Assembly: GCF_000695625.1 (NCBI RefSeq)
Contig: NZ_JMQI01000077.1
Location: 158,901 to 222,900, forward strand
Direction of reading: 5' to 3'
Source of the DNA: Amycolatopsis rifamycinica
GTDB taxonomy: Bacteria > Actinomycetota > Actinomycetes > Mycobacteriales > Pseudonocardiaceae
DNA length: 64,000 nt
The notes beneath the pieces are model-generated. The model was not told where the DNA came from. It did no database searches and saw only the letters and a program-made list of their open reading frames with translations. Below are positions 6,282 to 15,311 of this stretch, piece by piece (within the stretch, counting starts at the first letter, position 1; every line of letters begins with the position of its first letter). Made by a program: the position numbers and the translations under genes.

Positions 6282-8519
6282 CTAGCCAAGCACGGAGAGT
6301 GCCGGGACGTCGTCACCGGTGGCGACCACGCCGAGCCGCCGCGTCGCCCGCGTCAGGGCCACGTACAGGTCGTTGAGCCCGCGTGGCGAGCCCGAGACGA
6401 CCTCGTCCGGCGCGACCAGTACCACCGAGTCGAACTCCAGGCCCTTGGACCGCTCCACCGTCAGCACGCTCAGCCGCTCGTCGTGCTCCGAAAGCAGCGC
6501 CGACACCTCGTCGAAGCGGCTCGCGGGCACCAGGACCGCCACCGTGCCGCCGTCCACTTCGGACAGCTCGCGGGCCGCCAGCCCGGGCAGCTCCGCCGCG
6601 AGGTCGCCGGGCCGCACCGACCACGGGGAGACCCCGGTCTCCCGCACCGACGACGGCGCCGACAACGACGGGTCGACCTCGTGCAGCACCCGCGCCGCGA
6701 CGGCCATGATCTCGGCGGGCGTGCGGTAGTTCACGGTCAGCTGCTCCAGCCGCCAGCGGTCCTCGACGTACGGCGAGAGCACCTCGCCCCAGGACCGCGC
6801 CCCGCCCGCCGCGCCGGTCTGGGCGACGTCCCCGACCAGGGTCATCGAGCGGTTCGGCGTGCGCCGCATGAGCAGCCGCCAGTCCATCGCCGAAAGCTCC
6901 TGGGCCTCGTCGACGATCACGTGCCCGAACGTCCAGGTCCGGTCCTGCGCGGCTCGCTGGGCGGCGGTCAGCTCGCTGCGCGCCTGCTGGCGTTCGGCGA
7001 ACAGCTCGGCGTCGAGGACGTCCGAGACGCGCAGCAGCTCCTCGTCGATGATCTCTTCGTCCTGCTCGAGGATGTCGAGCACGCCCTCGGCGTACGCACG
7101 CTGCTCGCGCTCACGGCGTTTGCGCTCGACGCGGGCCTCGGTGTCGTCGACACCGATCAGCTCGGCGAGCTCGTCGAGCAGCGGCACGTCCGCCGGGGTC
7201 CAGCGGGCGTCGCGGCCGCTTTCCAACAGGGCCCGATCACCGGGAGACAGCAGCTTGCCGGCGGCGCGGTCGAGCCGTTCGCGGTCGGCGAACAGGTCGT
7301 CGAGCACGCCTTCCGGGGTCAGCACCGGCCAGAGTTCGTCCAGCGCGGCGGCGACGTTGTCGTCGGCGGCCAGCTCGGCCCGGATGTCCTGCAGGTCCTG
7401 ACCGTCCAGGAGGTCGTCCCCCAGCTTGCGGGCGGCTTGGCGGGTGAGCGCGTCGAGGACGTCGGAGACGAACAGGCGCCGCGCCGGGTTGTGCGGGCGC
7501 CGCGAGCGGCGGGCGCGGGTCCGGGCTTCGGTGCACGTCTTGCGGTCCAGCCGCAGCACGTCGTGCTCGTACTCGATCTCCATGACGGGCTCGGGCACGC
7601 GCTGGCGGTCGCGCACGGCGTTGGCCAGCACGTCGGCCATCACCAGCCGGCCCTTGACCTCGGTCGTCTCGCGCGGCTCGACGCCGTCGGCGGTCAGGCC
7701 CGGGTAGAGCTGGCCGATGGTGGCGAGCAGCACGCCGGTCTCGCCCAGCGACGGCAGCACCTGGCCGATGTAGCGCAGGAACGTGCTGTTCGGGCCGACG
7801 ACGAGCACGCCGCGGGTGGTGAGCTGCTGGCGGTGGGTGTAGAGCAGGTAGGCCGCGCGGTGCAGCGCGACGGCGGTCTTGCCGGTGCCCGGGCCGCCCT
7901 GCACGACCATGACGCCGCCGAGCGGGGCGCGGATGATGCGGTCCTGCTCGGCCTGGATGGTCGCGACGATGTCGCTCATCTCGCCGGTGCGGCGCTGCTC
8001 GAGCGCGGCCAGCAGCGCGGCTTCGCCGGCCAGCCCCAGGTCCTGGCCCTGGTCGGCGGCGGTGAGGTCGAGGATCTCGTCGTCGAAGCCGGTGACCTTG
8101 CGGCTCAGCGACCGCAGGTGCCGCCGTCGCCGCACCCCTTCCGGTGACGCCGCGGTGGCCAGGTAGAACGGCCGCGCGACCGGCGCCCGCCAGTCGACGA
8201 GCAGCGGCTTGTAGTCGTCGTCTTCGTCGAACAGCCCGAGCCGGCCGATGTAGGTGGTCTCCTCGGCGCTTTCGGGGACGAAGTCGAGCCGTCCGAAGGC
8301 CAGCCCCTGCTCGACGGAGCCGAGCTGGGCGAGCCGGTCGGTGTAGAGGGTCGTGGCGACGTCACGCTCGGTGCGGGCCTGCGGCGTGCCGCCGGTCTGC
8401 CGCAGCGTCTCGTCGAGGCGGCGCTGGGCTTCGAGGCGCTCGGCGTCGAGCTTCGTGTAGAGGGTGGTGACGTACGCCTGCTCGCGGGCGAGCTCGGCGG
8501 AGAAGTCGTCCGAAGACAA
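6282..8519 (-). CDS. helD: HelD/HelR-type RNA polymerase-associated helicase (UvrD-like superfamily 1)
   Basis: About 745 residues. The N-terminal coiled coil (SAELAREQAYVTTLYTKLDAER) is the arm that enters RNA polymerase in HelD proteins. Walker A GGPGTGKTAVALHRA lies near residue 207. Motifs II and III are VDEAQELSAMDW and LVGDVAQTGA. The C-terminal SF1 motifs include NYRTPAEI, VERSKGLEFDSVVLV and VALTRATRRLGV. HelD proteins use ATP to pull stalled RNA polymerase off nucleic acid. The actinobacterial HelR branch also displaces rifamycins, of interest if the host is an Amycolatopsis. The TTG at 8519 was chosen because AGGA lies just before it; a TTG at 8552 is possible. No rifamycin-associated element was seen upstream. 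Confidence 0.85.
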   Translation of the reverse strand: MSSDDFSAELAREQAYVTTLYTKLDAERLEAQRRLDETLRQTGGTPQARTERDVATTLYTDRLAQLGSVEQGLAFGRLDFVPESAEETTYIGRLGLFDEDDDYKPLLVDWRAPVARPFYLATAASPEGVRRRRHLRSLSRKVTGFDDEILDLTAADQGQDLGLAGEAALLAALEQRRTGEMSDIVATIQAEQDRIIRAPLGGVMVVQGGPGTGKTAVALHRAAYLLYTHRQQLTTRGVLVVGPNSTFLRYIGQVLPSLGETGVLLATIGQLYPGLTADGVEPRETTEVKGRLVMADVLANAVRDRQRVPEPVMEIEYEHDVLRLDRKTCTEARTRARRSRRPHNPARRLFVSDVLDALTRQAARKLGDDLLDGQDLQDIRAELAADDNVAAALDELWPVLTPEGVLDDLFADRERLDRAAGKLLSPGDRALLESGRDARWTPADVPLLDELAELIGVDDTEARVERKRREREQRAYAEGVLDILEQDEEIIDEELLRVSDVLDAELFAERQQARSELTAAQRAAQDRTWTFGHVIVDEAQELSAMDWRLLMRRTPNRSMTLVGDVAQTGAAGGARSWGEVLSPYVEDRWRLEQLTVNYRTPAEIMAVAARVLHEVDPSLSAPSSVRETGVSPWSVRPGDLAAELPGLAARELSEVDGGTVAVLVPASRFDEVSALLSEHDERLSVLTVERSKGLEFDSVVLVAPDEVVSGSPRGLNDLYVALTRATRRLGVVATGDDVPALSVLG

Positions 8520-8579
8520 AGATCCTGCTTTCGCCTCGAGGAAAAGAGCCAACGAAGTTTAACGGCGCCCGCGGCGCGA

Positions 8580-9188
8580 TCATTCCGTCCGCAGGTCGCA
8601 GTAGGGAAAGACCTCGGCACCCGGGGCGCCCCCGGGCAGCACCCGCTCCCCCGGCGCGCACGACACGCTCGACGGCGGCAGCTGCTCGCCGCGGGTGATG
8701 CGCCCGGTCGCGTCGCGGAAGAGCACGGCGGCACCGCGGCTGGTCAGCGCGCGGCAGTTCCCGGAGTGGTAGCGGACGCCACCCGGCACCACGGTGGCGG
8801 TCACCGGGGTGAAGCCGCCCAGGGCCTCGGGGGCGAGCCAGATCACCGGGCCGGGGACCGGCCGGTCGAGCGCGACGCCGATCCGCTGTCCCGGGAGCAG
8901 CACCGGCACTTCGGCGGTCCGGGTGCCGGACGTCACCGCGATCCGGTAGGCGGCGAGGGCGCTGGTGTTCTCCAGCACGGCGGCACCCGGGCCCTGCTCG
9001 GCGACGCGCACACCGCCGCCGTCGGGCGCCGGGCCGGGGACCGCGGTGATCCGTTTCGGGATGGCGCAGCCGCCGGTGAGCAGGCTCTCGTCCAGGGCCG
9101 GGAGCTTCCCGCGGCCGAGGAGAACCAGCAGGCCGAGGACGACGACCGCGGTGACCGCGGTCCCGATCCGTCTCAGAACCGGATTCAG
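8580..9188 (-). CDS. Membrane-anchored hypothetical protein, probably initiated at CTG
   Basis: About 202 residues. A single N-terminal hydrophobic helix (VTAVVVLGLLVLLG) is followed by an extracytoplasmic domain rich in Gly, Pro and Val with Cys residues (GGCAIPKR, SGNCRAL, VSCAPGE, FPYCDL). No ATG, GTG or TTG is available between the middle of ctaB and the hydrophobic helix. The only sensible start is CTG at 9188, which overlaps the ctaB stop as CTGA, the same geometry as the GTGA overlaps elsewhere in the window. Function unknown. The cysteines suggest disulfides outside the cell. The frame could instead start inside ctaB, but that would give a non-homologous N-terminus. Confidence 0.55.
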   Translation of the reverse strand: MNPVLRRIGTAVTAVVVLGLLVLLGRGKLPALDESLLTGGCAIPKRITAVPGPAPDGGGVRVAEQGPGAAVLENTSALAAYRIAVTSGTRTAEVPVLLPGQRIGVALDRPVPGPVIWLAPEALGGFTPVTATVVPGGVRYHSGNCRALTSRGAAVLFRDATGRITRGEQLPPSSVSCAPGERVLPGGAPGAEVFPYCDLRTE

Positions 9189-10165
9189 AACGGCAGGCCG
9201 AGCGTCGGCAGCCCGATCGCCGAGTCGACGGCCAGGGCGACGAACACGATCATCAGGTACGTGTTCGACCGGTGGAACAGCGCCATCGGCTTGGTCTCCT
9301 CGCCGCGCCGCACCGCCGCCTGCAGGCTGTGCGCGTAGAAGAGGAACCAGCCGCCCGCCAGGATCGCGAACGTGCCGTACAGCCAGGACGTCACCGGGAG
9401 CAGCAGCAGCGTCCACGCCACCATCACCCACGAGTAGATGACGATCTGGCGGGCGACGTGCTGGGCGGTGGCGACCACCGGCAGCATCGGGACGCCGGCG
9501 CGCTCGTAGTCGTCGCGGTACTTCATGCCCAGCGCCCACGTGTGCGGAGGCGTCCAGAAGAAGATCACGCCGAACATCACGAACGCCGGCCACTGGACCG
9601 TGCCGGTGACGGCGGCCCAGCCGATCACCACCGGCATGCAGCCCGCCGCGCCGCCCCAGACCACGTTCTGTGACGTGCGCCGCTTGAGGCCGAGCGTGTA
9701 GACGAAGATGTAGAAGAGGATCGTCGCGATCGCCAGGACCGCCGAGAGCAGGTTGACCGTGAGATAAAGCACGACGGCCGAGGCGACGCCCATCACCAGG
9801 CCGAAGACCAGCGCGCCGCGGCGGGGCACCGAGTCCTTGACCAGCGGGCGGCGCTTCGTGCGGTTCATCACCTTGTCGATGTCCGCGTCGATCACGCAGT
9901 TGAGCGCGTTCGCGCTGCCCGCGGCCATCGTCCCGCCGACCAGCGTGGCCAGGACCAGCCACGGCGAGGGGATCTGACGGCCGGCGAGGAACATCGCCGG
10001 GATGGTGGTCACCAGCAGGAGCTCGATCACCCGGGGTTTGGCCAGCGCGGCATAGGCGCCGACGACCCGGCGGAGGCTGCGCCGCTCACCGTGCGGTCGT
10101 TCACCGGTCGGGTGCACGGCGCTGGTGTCTTCACTGCGTCCGTGCGCAGCGTTCACCGGCGACAT
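9185..10165 (-). CDS. ctaB: Protoheme IX farnesyltransferase (heme O synthase)
   Basis: 326 residues from ATG 10165, which has AGGGAG 4 nt upstream. About 45 polar residues precede the first membrane helix. The first prenyl-diphosphate site is NCVIDADID (residues 89-97) followed by MNRTKRRPL. The second Asp-rich loop is KYRDDYERAGVPMLP. Eight to nine hydrophobic segments are visible, as expected for the UbiA superfamily. The enzyme transfers a farnesyl group from farnesyl diphosphate to heme B, giving heme O, which CtaA oxidises to heme A. It diverges from tkt across a 282-bp spacer that must hold both promoters, in which I see no convincing operator. Confidence 0.95.
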   Translation of the reverse strand: MSPVNAAHGRSEDTSAVHPTGERPHGERRSLRRVVGAYAALAKPRVIELLLVTTIPAMFLAGRQIPSPWLVLATLVGGTMAAGSANALNCVIDADIDKVMNRTKRRPLVKDSVPRRGALVFGLVMGVASAVVLYLTVNLLSAVLAIATILFYIFVYTLGLKRRTSQNVVWGGAAGCMPVVIGWAAVTGTVQWPAFVMFGVIFFWTPPHTWALGMKYRDDYERAGVPMLPVVATAQHVARQIVIYSWVMVAWTLLLLPVTSWLYGTFAILAGGWFLFYAHSLQAAVRRGEETKPMALFHRSNTYLMIVFVALAVDSAIGLPTLGLPF

Positions 10166-10447
10166 TTCACTCCCTGAGTCAGGTTCGGGCGGGACAGTCC
10201 GGGTAGCCGAAGAACCAGCCCTACTGAACCCTGAACCGATGTTAGACGTGGTGAATCGCGTGGGTGATCGCGGGTCCTCGACCGGCCCAAGCACTAGGCT
10301 GGCCGCGACGGGCCGCGATTGCCCCTGCGCATGGCCGCGAGCAGGAATATCGTCCCTTCGGGATCGATTGAGATAAGTAGCCGCGCGTACGGGTAACCGG
10401 AACGAGGAAGACCAGCCGCAACCATCATGACCGGGAGTTGGAGTTCA

Positions 10448-12550
10448 GTGTCCGAAACCGCCACTACCAGCGAGAACAACCCACTCCTCCGGCGCAACAC
10501 GCCCGCCGACTGGACCGACACCGACACCCGGGCCGTGGACACCGTCCGGGTGCTCGCCGCCGACGCGGTGGAGAACTGCGGCAGCGGCCACCCCGGCACC
10601 GCGATGAGCCTGGCGCCGCTCGCCTACACGCTCTTCCAGCGCACCATGCGGCACGACCCGAACGACCAGCACTGGCCGGCCCGCGACCGGTTCGTGCTCT
10701 CGGCCGGCCACTCGAGCCTCACCCTCTACATCCAGCTGTTCCTCGCCGGCTACGGCCTCGAGCTCGAGGACCTCAAGCAGCTGCGCAAGTGGGGCTCCAA
10801 GACCCCGGGTCACCCGGAGTACCGCCACACCGACGGCGTCGAGACCACCACCGGCCCGCTCGGCCAGGGCCTGGCCAACGCCGTGGGCATGGCGATGGCG
10901 GCCCGCCGCGAGCGCGGCCTGCTGGACCCGGACGCCGCCCCCGGCGAGAGCATCTTCGACCACCACATCTACGTGATCGCCTCCGACGGCGACATCGAAG
11001 AGGGCGTCACCTCCGAGGCCTCGTCCATCGCGGGCCGCCAGGAGCTGGGGAACCTGATCGTCTTCTACGACGACAACAAGATCTCGATCGAGGACGACAC
11101 CAACATCGCCCTGTCCGAGGACACCGTCGCGCGCTACGAGGCCTACGGGTGGCACACCCAGGTCGTCGAGGGCGGCGAGGACGTCGTCGCGATCGAGGAG
11201 GCCATCAAGGCCGCCAAGGCCGAGACGCAGCGGCCGTCGTTCATCGCGCTGCGGACCGTCATCGGCTACCCGGCCCCGAAGAAGATGGGCACCGGCAAGG
11301 CGCACGGCGCCGCACTGGGCGGCGAAGAGGTCGCCGCGGTGAAGAAGATCCTCGGCTTCGACCCGGAGCAGTCGTTCCAGGTCGAGGACGACGTGCTCAA
11401 GCACACCCGCCAGGCCGCCGAGCGCGGCCGGGCCGCGCACGCCGAGTGGCAGGAGAAGTACGAGGCCTGGGCCGCCGCCAACCCGGAGCGCAAGAAGCTC
11501 GGCGACCGGATGGCCACCCGCACGCTGCCCGAGGGCTTCGCCGACAACCTGCCGAAGTGGGACCCGGACCCCAAGGGCGTCGCGACCCGCAAGGCCTCCG
11601 GTGAGGTGCTCAACGCCCTCGCCGAGCCGCTGCCGGAGCTGTGGGGCGGCTCGGCCGACCTGGCCGAGAGCAACAACACGACGATGAAGGGCGCCGACTC
11701 GTTCGGTCCCGAGAAGGCCGCCACCGACATGTGGCAGGCCAACCCGTACGGCCGGACGCTGCACTTCGGCGTCCGCGAGCACGCCATGGGCTCGATCCTC
11801 AACGGGATCGCGCTGCACGGCGGCACCCGCCCGTACGGGGCGACGTTCCTCATCTTCTCCGACTACATGCGCCCGCCGGTCCGGCTGGCCGCGCTGATGA
11901 AGGCGCCGGTCACCTACGTGTGGACGCACGACTCGATCGGCCTCGGCGAGGACGGCCCGACGCACCAGCCGATCGAGCAGCTCTCCGCGCTGCGGGCGAT
12001 CCCGGGCCTCAACGTCGTCCGCCCGGCGGACGCCAACGAGACCGCCTACGCCTGGAAGGCCGTGCTGGAGGACACCGAGCACCCGTCCGGGCTGGCGCTG
12101 ACCCGCCAGAACGTGCCGGTGCTCGAGGGCACCAGCGCCGAGGGCGTCGCCAAGGGCGGCTACGTCCTGGCCGACTCCGACGGCACCCCGGACGTGGTCC
12201 TCATCGCCACCGGCTCCGAGGTCCAGCTGGCGGTCGAGGCGAAGAAGACCCTGGACGCCGACGGCGTCAAGGCGCGCGTCGTGTCCATGCCGTGCGTCGA
12301 GTGGTTCGACGCGCAGGACGCGGCGTACCGCGAATCCGTCATCCCGGCCGGCGTGAAGGCCCGCGTGTCCGTCGAGGCGGGCGTCGCCCAGTCGTGGCAC
12401 CGCTTCACCGGTGACGCCGGGGTGAACGTTTCGATCGAGCACTTCGGCGCCTCCGCCGATGCCGCCACACTGTTCCGTGAGTTCGGGTTCACCGCGGAAG
12501 CCGTCGTCGAGGCCGCCCGCCGCTCGATCCAGAACACCAAGAATTCCTGA
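10448..12550 (+). CDS. tkt: Transketolase
   Basis: 700 residues from GTG 10448, which has GGAG 5-6 nt upstream; the ATG at 10427 lacks one. The thiamine diphosphate site is visible as ASDGDIEEG followed by FYDDNKISIE. The N-terminal substrate histidines lie in NCGSGHPGTAMSLAP and TTTGPLGQG. The pyrimidine domain carries FGVREHAMG with the catalytic Glu, and THDSIGLGEDGPTHQP. Transketolase moves two-carbon units between sugar phosphates in the non-oxidative pentose phosphate pathway. It opens the tkt-tal-pgi-zwf-opcA-pgl operon, with tal only 17 nt downstream. Length is normal. Confidence 0.96.
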   Translation: MSETATTSENNPLLRRNTPADWTDTDTRAVDTVRVLAADAVENCGSGHPGTAMSLAPLAYTLFQRTMRHDPNDQHWPARDRFVLSAGHSSLTLYIQLFLAGYGLELEDLKQLRKWGSKTPGHPEYRHTDGVETTTGPLGQGLANAVGMAMAARRERGLLDPDAAPGESIFDHHIYVIASDGDIEEGVTSEASSIAGRQELGNLIVFYDDNKISIEDDTNIALSEDTVARYEAYGWHTQVVEGGEDVVAIEEAIKAAKAETQRPSFIALRTVIGYPAPKKMGTGKAHGAALGGEEVAAVKKILGFDPEQSFQVEDDVLKHTRQAAERGRAAHAEWQEKYEAWAAANPERKKLGDRMATRTLPEGFADNLPKWDPDPKGVATRKASGEVLNALAEPLPELWGGSADLAESNNTTMKGADSFGPEKAATDMWQANPYGRTLHFGVREHAMGSILNGIALHGGTRPYGATFLIFSDYMRPPVRLAALMKAPVTYVWTHDSIGLGEDGPTHQPIEQLSALRAIPGLNVVRPADANETAYAWKAVLEDTEHPSGLALTRQNVPVLEGTSAEGVAKGGYVLADSDGTPDVVLIATGSEVQLAVEAKKTLDADGVKARVVSMPCVEWFDAQDAAYRESVIPAGVKARVSVEAGVAQSWHRFTGDAGVNVSIEHFGASADAATLFREFGFTAEAVVEAARRSIQNTKNS

Positions 12551-12567
12551 AGGGGATGACACAGCAC

Positions 12568-13680
12568 ATGAGCACCGACAAGCTCGCTCAGCTGTCCGAG
12601 GCCGGCGTATCCATCTGGCTCGACGACCTCTCGCGTGAACGCCTCAACACCGGCAACCTGGCCGCGCTGATCCGCGACAAGCACGTCGTCGGCGTGACGA
12701 CCAACCCGACGATCTTCGCCAACGCGATGTCGAAGGGTGACGCCTACGACGAGCGGACCCGGGAGCTGGCCGCCCAGGGCGCCGACGTCGAGGCGACCAT
12801 CCGCGACCTGACGACGACCGACGTGCGCAACGCCGCGGACCTGTTCCGCGACGTCTACACGGCCACGAACGGCGTCGACGGCCGTGTCTCGATCGAGGTC
12901 GACCCGCGGCTGGCCAAGGACACCGACAAGACGGTGGCCGAGGCGAAGGACCTGTGGAAGACCGTCGACCGGCCGAACGTGCTGATCAAGATCCCGGCCA
13001 CCGAAGAGGGCCTGCCGGCGATCACCGCCACCCTCGCCGAGGGCATCAGCGTCAACGTCACGCTGATCTTCTCGGTCGAGCGCTACAAGAAGGTCATCGA
13101 GGCCTACTTCGCGGGCCTGGAGCAGGCGAAGGCCAACGGCCACGACCTGCGCGGCATCCACTCGGTGGCGTCGTTCTTCGTCTCCCGCGTGGACACCGAG
13201 ATCGACAAGCGCCTGGAAGCCATCGGCACCGACGAGGCACTGGCCCTGCGCGGGAAGGCGGCCGTCGCCAACGCCCGCCTCGCCTACGCGGCCTTCGAGG
13301 AGCTGTTCGCCTCGGACCGCTGGAAGGCCCTCGCGGCCGACGGCGCCAACGCGCAGCGCCCGCTGTGGGCCTCGACCGGGGTGAAGAACCCGGACTACTC
13401 CCCCACGCTGTACGTCGACGACCTGGTGGTGGCGAACACCGTCAACACCATGCCGGAGAAGACCCTCGACGCCGTCGCGGAGCACGCCGACCTCCAGGGC
13501 GACCGGGTCAGCGGCCACGGCAAGGACGCGCAGAAGGTCTTCGACCAGCTCGAGGCCGTCGGCATCGACATCCGCGACGTCTTCCTGACGCTGGAGAACG
13601 AGGGCGTCGAGAAGTTCGAGAAGTCGTGGACCGAGCTTCTGGACACCGTGAACGGGCAGCTCGAGCAGGCGAAGGGCTGA
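12568..13680 (+). CDS. tal: Transaldolase
   Basis: 370 residues from ATG 12568. An in-frame ATG four codons earlier directly abuts the AAGGGG ribosome-binding site and is less likely. The sequence is of the long actinobacterial type: SIWLDDLSRERL at the N-terminus, VGVTTNPTIF for the phosphate-binding region, and the Schiff-base lysine in VLIKIPATEEG (Lys141). It transfers a dihydroxyacetone unit from sedoheptulose 7-phosphate to glyceraldehyde 3-phosphate in the cytoplasm. It sits between tkt and pgi in the pentose phosphate operon. Confidence 0.95.
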   Translation: MSTDKLAQLSEAGVSIWLDDLSRERLNTGNLAALIRDKHVVGVTTNPTIFANAMSKGDAYDERTRELAAQGADVEATIRDLTTTDVRNAADLFRDVYTATNGVDGRVSIEVDPRLAKDTDKTVAEAKDLWKTVDRPNVLIKIPATEEGLPAITATLAEGISVNVTLIFSVERYKKVIEAYFAGLEQAKANGHDLRGIHSVASFFVSRVDTEIDKRLEAIGTDEALALRGKAAVANARLAYAAFEELFASDRWKALAADGANAQRPLWASTGVKNPDYSPTLYVDDLVVANTVNTMPEKTLDAVAEHADLQGDRVSGHGKDAQKVFDQLEAVGIDIRDVFLTLENEGVEKFEKSWTELLDTVNGQLEQAKG

Positions 13681-13688
13681 AGCACGAC

Positions 13689-15311
13689 ATGACGACAGGT
13701 GAGAAAACCGGCGTCGAGATCGTGGACGCCGCACTGGCGGAGCGGGCCGCGCCGCTGGCCGAGCGGCTGGTCGCCGACCAGGCCGCCTCGAAGCTGGCGG
13801 CGCAGGACGCGACGCTCTGGGGGCCGGACGCCGAATCCGAGGCGTCGATCCGGCTGTCGTGGACGACGCTGCACAAGTCGTCGCGGCCGCTGATCGGCGA
13901 GATCGAGGCGCTGCGGACCGAGCTGCGGAGTGAAGGCGTCGACCGGGTCGTGCTGGCCGGCATGGGCGGGTCGTCGCTGGCGCCGGAGGTGATCACCGCG
14001 ACCGACGGCGTCGCGCTGACCGTCCTCGACACCACCGACCCCGGCCAGGTCGCCGACGCGCTGGCCGGCGACCTCGAGCGCACGGTGATCGTGGTGTCGT
14101 CGAAGTCGGGCGGCACCGTCGAGACCGACAGCCACCGGCGCATCTTCGCGAAGGCGTTCGCCGACGCGGGGATCGACGCGGCGCGGCGCATCGTGGTCGT
14201 CACCGACCCGGGCTCGCCGTTCCAGGAACTGTCCGAAAAGGAGGGATACCGCAAGGTGTTCCTCGCCGACCCGCACGTCGGCGGCCGCTACTCGGCCCTG
14301 ACCGCGTTCGGGCTCGTCCCGGCCGGCCTGGCCGGCGCGGACGTCGCCCGGCTGCTCGACCAGGCCGCTTCGGTGGCCGAGCAGCTCGCCGCGGACTCGG
14401 CCGAGAACCCGGCGGTCAAGCTGGCCGCCGCCTGGGCCGCCGCGCACGAGGCCGGTGCCGAGAAGGTCGTGCTGGCCGACACCGGCTCGGGCATCAAGGG
14501 CTTCCCGGACTGGGCGGAGCAGCTGATCGCCGAGTCCACCGGCAAGCAGGGCACCGGCCTGCTGCCGGTCGCGGTCGAGGGCCCGGAGGCGGCCGGCTTC
14601 GCCGACGCCGGCGACGACGCCACGGCCACCGCGGTCGGCAGCCCGCAGGGGGCGGCGAAGATCGCCGTCACCGGCTCGCTGGGCGCGCAGTTCCTGCTCT
14701 GGGAGTTCGCCACCGCGCTGGCCGGCCGGCTGATCGGGATCAACCCGTTCGACCAGCCGGACGTCGAGGCGGCCAAGAAGGCGGCTCGCGCGCTGCTGGA
14801 CGACCCGGAGAAGCTGAAGGGCGGCGAGACGGCGTCCAATGTGGACGGCGCGGTCGAGATCTTCGGCAGTGACGGCGTTTCCACCGAGGGCAGCCTGACC
14901 GACGTGCTCCGGGCGTTCTTCGCCTCGGCGCCGGACGCGGGCTACATCGCGGTGCAGGCCTACCTCGACCGGCTCGACGACGCGTCGACGTCCCTGCTGC
15001 GCGCCGAGATCGCCAAGCGCACCGGGAAGCAGACGACGTTCGGCTGGGGCCCGCGGTTCCTGCACTCCACCGGCCAGTACCACAAGGGCGGCCACCAGAA
15101 CGGCGTGTTCCTGCAGCTCACCGGCGCCGTCGGGCAGGACCTCGACGTGCCGGACCGGCCCTACACGCTGGGGCAGCTGCAGCACGCCCAGGCCCTCGGC
15201 GACGGGCAGGTGCTCGCCGAGCACGGCCGCCCGGTGCTGCGCCTGCACCTGACCGACCGGGCCGCGGGCCTCGCGGCCGTCGTCCGCGCGGTACAGGAGG
15301 TGGGCGCGTGA
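13689..15311 (+). CDS. pgi: Glucose-6-phosphate isomerase
   Basis: 540 residues. Start ATG 13689 is 8 nt after the tal stop. SIS-type sugar-phosphate binding is visible in LAGMGGSSLAPEV and VVSSKSGGTVETDSH. The glutamate/histidine region reads FLHSTGQYHKGGHQNG near the C-terminus. This is the actinobacterial variant of Pgi that commonly replaces the canonical type in pentose phosphate operons. It interconverts glucose 6-phosphate and fructose 6-phosphate, so it can return the products of tkt and tal to zwf for cycling. Its stop overlaps the GTG of zwf by 4 nt. Confidence 0.9.
   Translation: MTTGEKTGVEIVDAALAERAAPLAERLVADQAASKLAAQDATLWGPDAESEASIRLSWTTLHKSSRPLIGEIEALRTELRSEGVDRVVLAGMGGSSLAPEVITATDGVALTVLDTTDPGQVADALAGDLERTVIVVSSKSGGTVETDSHRRIFAKAFADAGIDAARRIVVVTDPGSPFQELSEKEGYRKVFLADPHVGGRYSALTAFGLVPAGLAGADVARLLDQAASVAEQLAADSAENPAVKLAAAWAAAHEAGAEKVVLADTGSGIKGFPDWAEQLIAESTGKQGTGLLPVAVEGPEAAGFADAGDDATATAVGSPQGAAKIAVTGSLGAQFLLWEFATALAGRLIGINPFDQPDVEAAKKAARALLDDPEKLKGGETASNVDGAVEIFGSDGVSTEGSLTDVLRAFFASAPDAGYIAVQAYLDRLDDASTSLLRAEIAKRTGKQTTFGWGPRFLHSTGQYHKGGHQNGVFLQLTGAVGQDLDVPDRPYTLGQLQHAQALGDGQVLAEHGRPVLRLHLTDRAAGLAAVVRAVQEVGA

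Noticed and set aside
10445..12562. 705-codon frame antisense to transketolase
   Set aside because: Val/Gly/Arg-rich shadow of a well-identified enzyme gene.
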